NCBI GenBank assembly: GCA_963277665.1
Contig: OY728120.1
Span: forward strand, 943,131,195 to 943,195,194
Reading direction: 5' to 3'
Length of the DNA stretch: 64,000 nucleotides
DNA from: Viscum album
Lineage: Eukaryota; Streptophyta; Magnoliopsida; Santalales; Viscaceae
Shown: positions 59,251 through 64,000 of the stretch, one piece after another
Numbering within the stretch: position 1 is the stretch's first letter
How the letters are laid out: each line of letters opens with the position of its first letter
Position numbers and translations under genes: made by a program
Notes under the pieces: generated by a model
Told to the model about the DNA's origin: nothing
What the model saw: the letters and a program-made list of their open reading frames with translations, nothing else
Databases searched by the model: none

Positions 59251-59760
59251 GGGTGGTGAAATCATTTTCAACTACTTCAGCAGATGTTAGGCCATCAAAT
59301 GAAACTATATCAGGTACACTATTTGTTTGTTTAGATTATTCCATTGTGTTGTTTGATTCATGGTCTACACACTCTTTCGTTTCTGAGATGTTTTCTAATA
59401 AATTGGGAATTCCATCTCAAGATATGAATACAGAACTTACGGTAAAAACACCTGGAGGAAATGTTGAGACGAAAAGAAAACATAAGAACATTCATGTCCT
59501 TTTGTGCGGAAATAATATACCTGCAATACTTATTGCTTAGCCTCTAGTAGAGTTTGAGGTTATTTTGGGTATTGATTGGATTTCTGTTTATCATGCTAAT
59601 ATTGAATGCAAAGCTAAAGAGGTTTCTTTTCAGAATTATTTTCAGTTTGTGTACAAGTATGAACCCTTTCTTTCGATAAAATATCATGAAGCTGAGAAAC
59701 AAGTAAAAGATGGAAATGGATGTTAACTTGCACATATTGTTGAAAATAAAGGAACTATTC
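59251..59760 (+). pseudogene. Element B protease remnant
   Basis: The open run 59253-59540 holds L-F-D-S-W-S-T-H-S-F, so the active-site triplet D-S-G has become D-S-W (Gly codon now TGG at 59361). K-L-G-I-P-S-Q-D-M and V-K-T-P-G-G follow, exactly as in element A. After a stop at 59538, V-I-L-G-I-D-W-I completes the domain. The Gly-to-Trp change should block catalysis, because that Gly shapes the active-site loop of aspartic proteases. Confidence 0.88.
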
Positions 59761-59771
59761 ATCATAATGAT

Positions 59772-61110
59772 GTGCCAATGGTAAATGAGTACCTTGGTGT
59801 TTTTCCTGATGAGTTGCCTGGTATTATACTTGATCCGGAAGTTGAATTTATTGTTGACTTAGTTCCTGATGCTAAACCAATTTCAAGACCCCCTTATCGA
59901 ATGGCTCAAATTGATCTTTTAGAGTTAATGAAGCAATTGCAGGAGTTATTAGATAAAGGTTTAATTCAACGTAGCACATCACCATGGGGTGCTCCTGTAT
60001 TTTTTGTTAAAAAGAAAGATGGTTCAATGAGACTTTGCATTGATTATATAGCATTGAATAACATCACTATTAAGAATAAGTATCTTTTGCCTAATATCAA
60101 TAATTTTTTTTATCTTCTCCAGTGAGCTCCATATTTTTTAAAGATTGACTTGAGGTCAGGGTACTATCAGTTGAAAGTAAAGGAAGAAGACATTCCAAAG
60201 ACTGCATTTCATTCTAGATATGGCTATTATTTATTTTTAGTTATGCCTTGTGGATTAACAAATGCACCTAATGTATTCATTGATCTTATGAATAGAATTT
60301 TCCTTCAGTTCTTGGATAAGTTTGTGGCTGTGTTCATTGATGATATTTTGGTTTATTCCAAATGTAAGGAGGAACATGAAAGTCATTTATGGGTTGTCCT
60401 GCAATCCTTAAATGAAAAAAATTGTTTGGTAAATTCAGGAATTGTGAGTTTTGGTTACAACAAATTTCATTCCTTGGTCACATTGTTTGCAAAAATTGCA
60501 TAACTGTTGATCCTACTAAAACGAAAGTTTTTTAAGAATGGCAAAGACCCACAAATATACCCGAGATTCGTAGTTTTCTGGGTTTGGCAGGTTATTAATT
60601 GTGTTTTGTTGAAAATTTTCCACATTTATCTGGTCCAATGAATATATTAACTCAAAAAGGTGTTAAGATAATATGGACAGAAGAATGCGATGATTGTTAT
60701 CATGAATTTAAAAAGAGATTGGTTAATGCTCCAGTTTTAGAACTGCCTTCCAGAAATGGTGAGTTTGTTATCTACAATGATGATTTGTTGAATGGACTAG
60801 GTTGTGTCCTTATACAGAATGATCATGTAATTTCTTTGGCTTCATTTCAGTTGAAACACCATGAGTTAAATTACCCTAAACATGATTTAGAATTTGCTGT
60901 TGTTGGTTGAGCTTTAAAAACATAGAGACATCATTTGTATTGAGTAAATTGTGAAATATATACTGATCACAAAAGTTTGAGGTATATACTCACTCAAACA
61001 GAATTGAACATGATATAGAGGAGATGGTTGGAATTAATCAAGGATTTTGTTTGCACGAACCTTTACCATCCAGGAAAAGCAAATAAAGCGGCCGATACTT
61101 TGTTTTAAAA
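59772..61110 (+). pseudogene. Element B reverse transcriptase and RNase H remnant
   Basis: From 59772 the frame runs through [15 protein letters not shown] and [12 protein letters not shown], which are textbook chromovirus RT words. A stop at 60123 replaces a Gln or Gly codon. The frame resumes at 60150 with G-Y-Y-Q-L-K-V, reaches F-I-D-D (Asp codons 60339 and 60342) and I-L-V-Y-S-K, and shifts near 60435. RNase H shows N-D-D-L-L-N-G-L-G (first catalytic Asp region, normally S-D-A-S) near 60776, L-K-H-H-E-L-N-Y near 60855 and H-D-L-E-F-A near 60882. The polymerase site is intact and only a few lesions break the chain. Confidence 0.9.
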
Positions 61111-61379
61111 AAATAATTTCTCATTAGCCATGCTACGTTTGGAACGAGATCTTTTGGTTTTTGATATGATGAACTTTGGCATAGAAGTTGTTGGTGCAAG
61201 AAATTTTCATGTTTTATTATAGGCGTGAGTGAAATCATCTATATCAGAGAGAATACAACAAGCACAGAATGAAGACAGTGAGTTGCAGAAAAAGTTATAG
61301 TTGCTTCAGAAGGGTATGTTTCTTGATTTTAACTTTGATAATGATTGTGTATTGAGGATTGGGAAGAGATTATGTGTTT

Positions 61380-62400
61380 CTGGTGATTCATAGTTGAAGA
61401 ATGAGTTGTTATGTGAGGCTCATAGTTCTCCATTTTTAGTTCATTATGAATATACTAAGATGTACTGAGATCTTCATGAGTATTACTAGAGGGATGGAAT
61501 GAAAAGAGATATTTTAGATTTTACTATGAAGTGTTTGACTTTTCAGCATATTAAAGCAGAGAAGCAGTTACCTAAAGGGATGATCCAGCCTTTACTAGTG
61601 CCAGAGTAAAAATGGGAAAATATTTCATTGGACTTTGTTGTGGGATTACCAAAGAAATATTGAGGTAATAATGTAATCTAGGTTATTATTGATTGATTGA
61701 CTAAATCTGGTCATTTCCTTCCTATTCGGGATACATTGTCTGTAGATCAACTTCCTCGAATGAATGTTAAAGAGATATTTAGGTTTCATGGAGTTCTCCT
61801 CTCCATTCTATCTGATCGTGATCCCATGTTTACCTCTAACATTTGTAAAGGCCTTCAGAAGTCATTTGGTACTAAATTAAATTTTATTATATCTTTTCAT
61901 TCCCAATCAGATGCTAAGTCAGAACCAACAATTCATACCATGGAGGATATTCTATGTGCTTGTTCACTGGATTATTAGGGAATTTGGGGCCAACAATTTT
62001 CTTCAATAGAATTTTCATATAATACAAGTTTTTATTCCAGTATACGGATGGCTCCATTTGAGGCATTATATTGAAATCGTTGTTGAACTCTAGCTCTTTT
62101 CAGATGAAGTAGGTGAAAGGAAGCTTATGTGACCGGAATTTGTAGAAGAGATGGTAGAGAAAGTTCATTTGATTCAGAAGCACATGAGAATAGCATAGTG
62201 AATACATAAATTTTATGCATATAACCAGAGGAAAGATCTTTTGTTTGAGGTATGTGATCATCTCTTTCTCAGTGTTTCACCATGAAAAAGTGTGATACAT
62301 TTTGGTAAGAATGGAAAGTTGAGTCTGTGTTTTATTGGAACTTATGAAATTCTGGAGAAATTTGGATGAGTTGCGTACATAGTGGATTTACCTCCAAGTT
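61380..62400 (+). pseudogene. Element B integrase remnant
   Basis: The zinc-binding part starts L-L-C-E-A-H-S near 61407. It has the same stop as element A (TAG at 61487-61489) where Trp is expected in YYWxDGM. In the core the first Asp is in I-S-L-D (near 61627), the second in L-S-D-R-D (near 61818) and the Glu in K-S-E-P-T-I (near 61918), so D-D-E is complete. The open run 61697-61978 covers most of the core. TGA near 61693 stands where element A has the Arg codon CGG. Downstream M-A-P-F-E is present near 62049. Confidence 0.9.
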
Positions 62401-62650
62401 TATCCCAGGTACACAATGTTTTTCATGAATCAATATTGAGAAAGTATTTGCCAGATCCATATCATGTTTTGAGCCCAGAGGTAGTTCAGTTGGGAGAGAA
62501 TCCCTCTTATGATGAACAACCAATTCAGATTCTTGACCATAGAGAGAAAGTGTTGTAGAATAAGGTAATTCAGAAGGTATAGTCTTTATGAAAAAACCAT
62601 ATGATTGAAGAGGCAATGTGGGAAATTTGAAAATTCTATGTGGGATAAAT
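62400..62650 (+). pseudogene. Element B integrase C-terminus with chromodomain
   Basis: V-F-H-E-S-I-L-R-K-Y near 62420 ends the GPY-type region. P-I-Q-I-L-D-H-R-E-K-V-L near 62521, then N-K-V-I-Q-K-V, and E-E-A-M-W-E near 62608, form a plant-type chromodomain. TAG and TGA stops sit inside at about 62557, 62581 and 62589. The minus-strand open run at 62332-62748 is a shadow of this region. Confidence 0.8.
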
Positions 62651-62695
62651 ACCCCCACTAATTTTGACAAGTAAGATTGTGAGGATTCAATTCCC

Positions 62696-62708
62696 AAAAG
62701 GAGAAGGT
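62696..62708 (+). other. Polypurine tract of element B
   Basis: AAAAGGAGAAGGT directly precedes the TG of the 3' LTR. Compare AAAAGGGGGGAAGGA in element A. Confidence 0.85.
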
Positions 62709-64000
62709 TGTAACATCCCAGGTAAATAAGGAATATGACGTATTTCATATTTATTAATATTTTTTAGTTAAATATTAATTTTACTTTAAATGGTTTTCTA
62801 TGTTCGATAGCATTCCCAATACATAACAACGAGTTTTTTTTGAAATCTTACATTGCACACTAATAATATAATATTATTATTTTAAATGATAGTTAACTCC
62901 TAGTAGTTGTACTGAAAGGAATAAACGAAACAAACCTCAATATTATTAAACATAAATATATTTACATTTATCCAATAAAAATTCAGAGGCTTAAAATCTG
63001 AATGAATCTAATTTTAAACATAATTTACATTAAAAGGACGATTTATCGCCTTTTAATGGACAAACATATTTAAATATAGTTTTGGTCACATTAATACATT
63101 ATAATTGACCAAATATAATCCTTCTTTATAATGGGAACATCATAATTTACTTTGTGTAATTTTTTGGGATTTTTCCGATAAAGTTCATTTTTTAAAGAAT
63201 AGTGAAAATATTGTATTTTAATTTGAAAGTGATGTTAAATATAAAATAATTATATGGTTAGATTATCTTTGAAATTTGTTATAAAGTGTAATTATAATAT
63301 ATTTTTACCATTTAATCCAATGCATGTCATTGGAATTAATTTCACTTTGAAATTGGACAAAAAGAACTGTCGATCTTTTGATAGTTATTGTTTCTAAAAA
63401 ACATGCTATTTGTTTTAACAACGGTAATTAATTTGAAAATTAATTAATGAAACTTTTATTTTATTAAAATGAAAAACATAAACATTATTTTTGAATTCGG
63501 AATATCAAATATATCTTAGGCTGATTTTTTGATATTTTTTCTGAAAAACATCTATTTTTGATGAATAGTAAAACCACTTAGTAGTAGTTAAAAAACTGAC
63601 TTTTTCATTTAAATAAAATTTTACCACTTATGTGAATTGAATTTTGAAAATATGACATACTTGGTTGTTATCAGTTTTTAAAATTTGGTTCAATATGATG
63701 AATATAAATTTTGGTGAATAGTAACTTTTGACTTTTATTTATCTCGGTTAAAGGTAAATATGGTAATTCAAGGAAAAAAGAATATTATAATAATTCAAAA
63801 TTACATTAAAACTTGAAAAAAAACTTATTGGATGAGTCATGGCCGACCGTAGGCATCTTTGGGTCGATTTTGGGATCCCCTGGAGCCACTTATGAAAGAA
63901 AATGACACTTTAGATTAATTAATTTAATGTAAAGGCAAAAATGACATAAACAAAGATCATTTATTAAATTAATTTTTATATGGTGTTATATAAGTAATAT
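62709..64000 (+). repeat. Element B 3' LTR, first 1292 bases
   Basis: The repeat starts TGTAACATCCCAGG and is colinear with 54272-55560. The window ends in U3, before the TATA box. It agrees with the B 5' LTR much better than the two LTRs of A agree with each other, judged by eye over the first kilobase. Confidence 0.92.

Larger units (their letters stand above)
54272..64000 (+). mobile_element. Element B: sister copy of element A, 3' LTR runs off the window
   Basis: The LTR starts with the undamaged TGTAACATCC both at 54272 and at 62709. The interior of 4.67 kb (58040-62708) has the same order and almost the same length as element A. Compared with A it has fewer stops, longer open runs, the intact polymerase motif FIDD and all three integrase catalytic residues, so it is probably younger or decayed more slowly. 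The 3' LTR is visible for 1292 bases. The protease site is altered (D-S-W). Confidence 0.94.

Noticed and set aside
62332..62748. 138-codon open frame on the - strand
   Set aside because: It runs across the chromodomain of element B, its polypurine tract and the start of its LTR, so it cannot be a gene. It is a shadow.
1..64000. Endogenous pararetrovirus
   Set aside because: All reverse transcriptases are accompanied by integrase and LTRs. No movement or coat protein motif is seen.

Overview
The window is plant nuclear DNA made almost entirely of old, nested and decayed LTR retrotransposons. I see no intact host gene, tRNA, rRNA or CRISPR array. The plant assignment rests on three observations: chromodomain-bearing Ty3/gypsy elements primed by initiator tRNA-Met, a Tat-lineage Ty3/gypsy element (a plant lineage), and a plant-type Ty1/copia element. 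Dense nesting, LTR pairs that have drifted far apart and many in-frame stops suggest a large, slowly purged genome. I cannot name the species.

Layout. (1) 1-2997 holds a Ty1/copia polyprotein remnant on the + strand; its 5' end lies off-window. Its 3' LTR appears to run 3016-3324 and resume at 15544-17184. (2) Splitting that LTR is 'element A' (3325-15543, +), a complete but dead chromovirus with two LTRs of about 3.78 kb and a 4.66 kb interior coding gag, protease, RT, RNase H, integrase and chromodomain. (3) 17185-31962 is a Tat-lineage gypsy element on the - strand, cut on its left by the copia element. From left to right it shows a 25-bp minisatellite behind the integrase, integrase, RNase H, RT, protease, gag, an unrecognised coding-like segment, a leader/LTR stretch rich in tandem repeats, and a minus-strand TATA box with 55-bp repeats upstream. 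(4) 31963-38179 is 'element C' (-), with a 3.82 kb LTR, a primer binding site and only about 2.2 kb of interior without recognisable protein domains. The Tat element interrupts its other LTR. (5) 38180-54271 is very AT-rich and nearly featureless. It contains a recent-looking tandem duplication of 1034 bp and two faint, ancient LTR echoes. (6) 54272 to the end is 'element B' (+), a sister of A whose 3' LTR runs off the window.

How the parts relate. The order of insertion read from the interruptions is C, then Tat, then copia, then A. A and B have the same layout, and their LTRs share a TATA box, a conserved leader block, a potential leader intron and a short conserved reading frame. None of the elements looks able to move. 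Both gypsy protease active sites are altered, the Tat RT and integrase have lost catalytic residues, and the copia RT lacks its catalytic palm segment. Element B keeps the most (FIDD in RT and the D-D-E residues of integrase). Many stops look like C-to-T or G-to-A changes at former Arg, Gln or Trp codons, as expected from deamination of methylated DNA.
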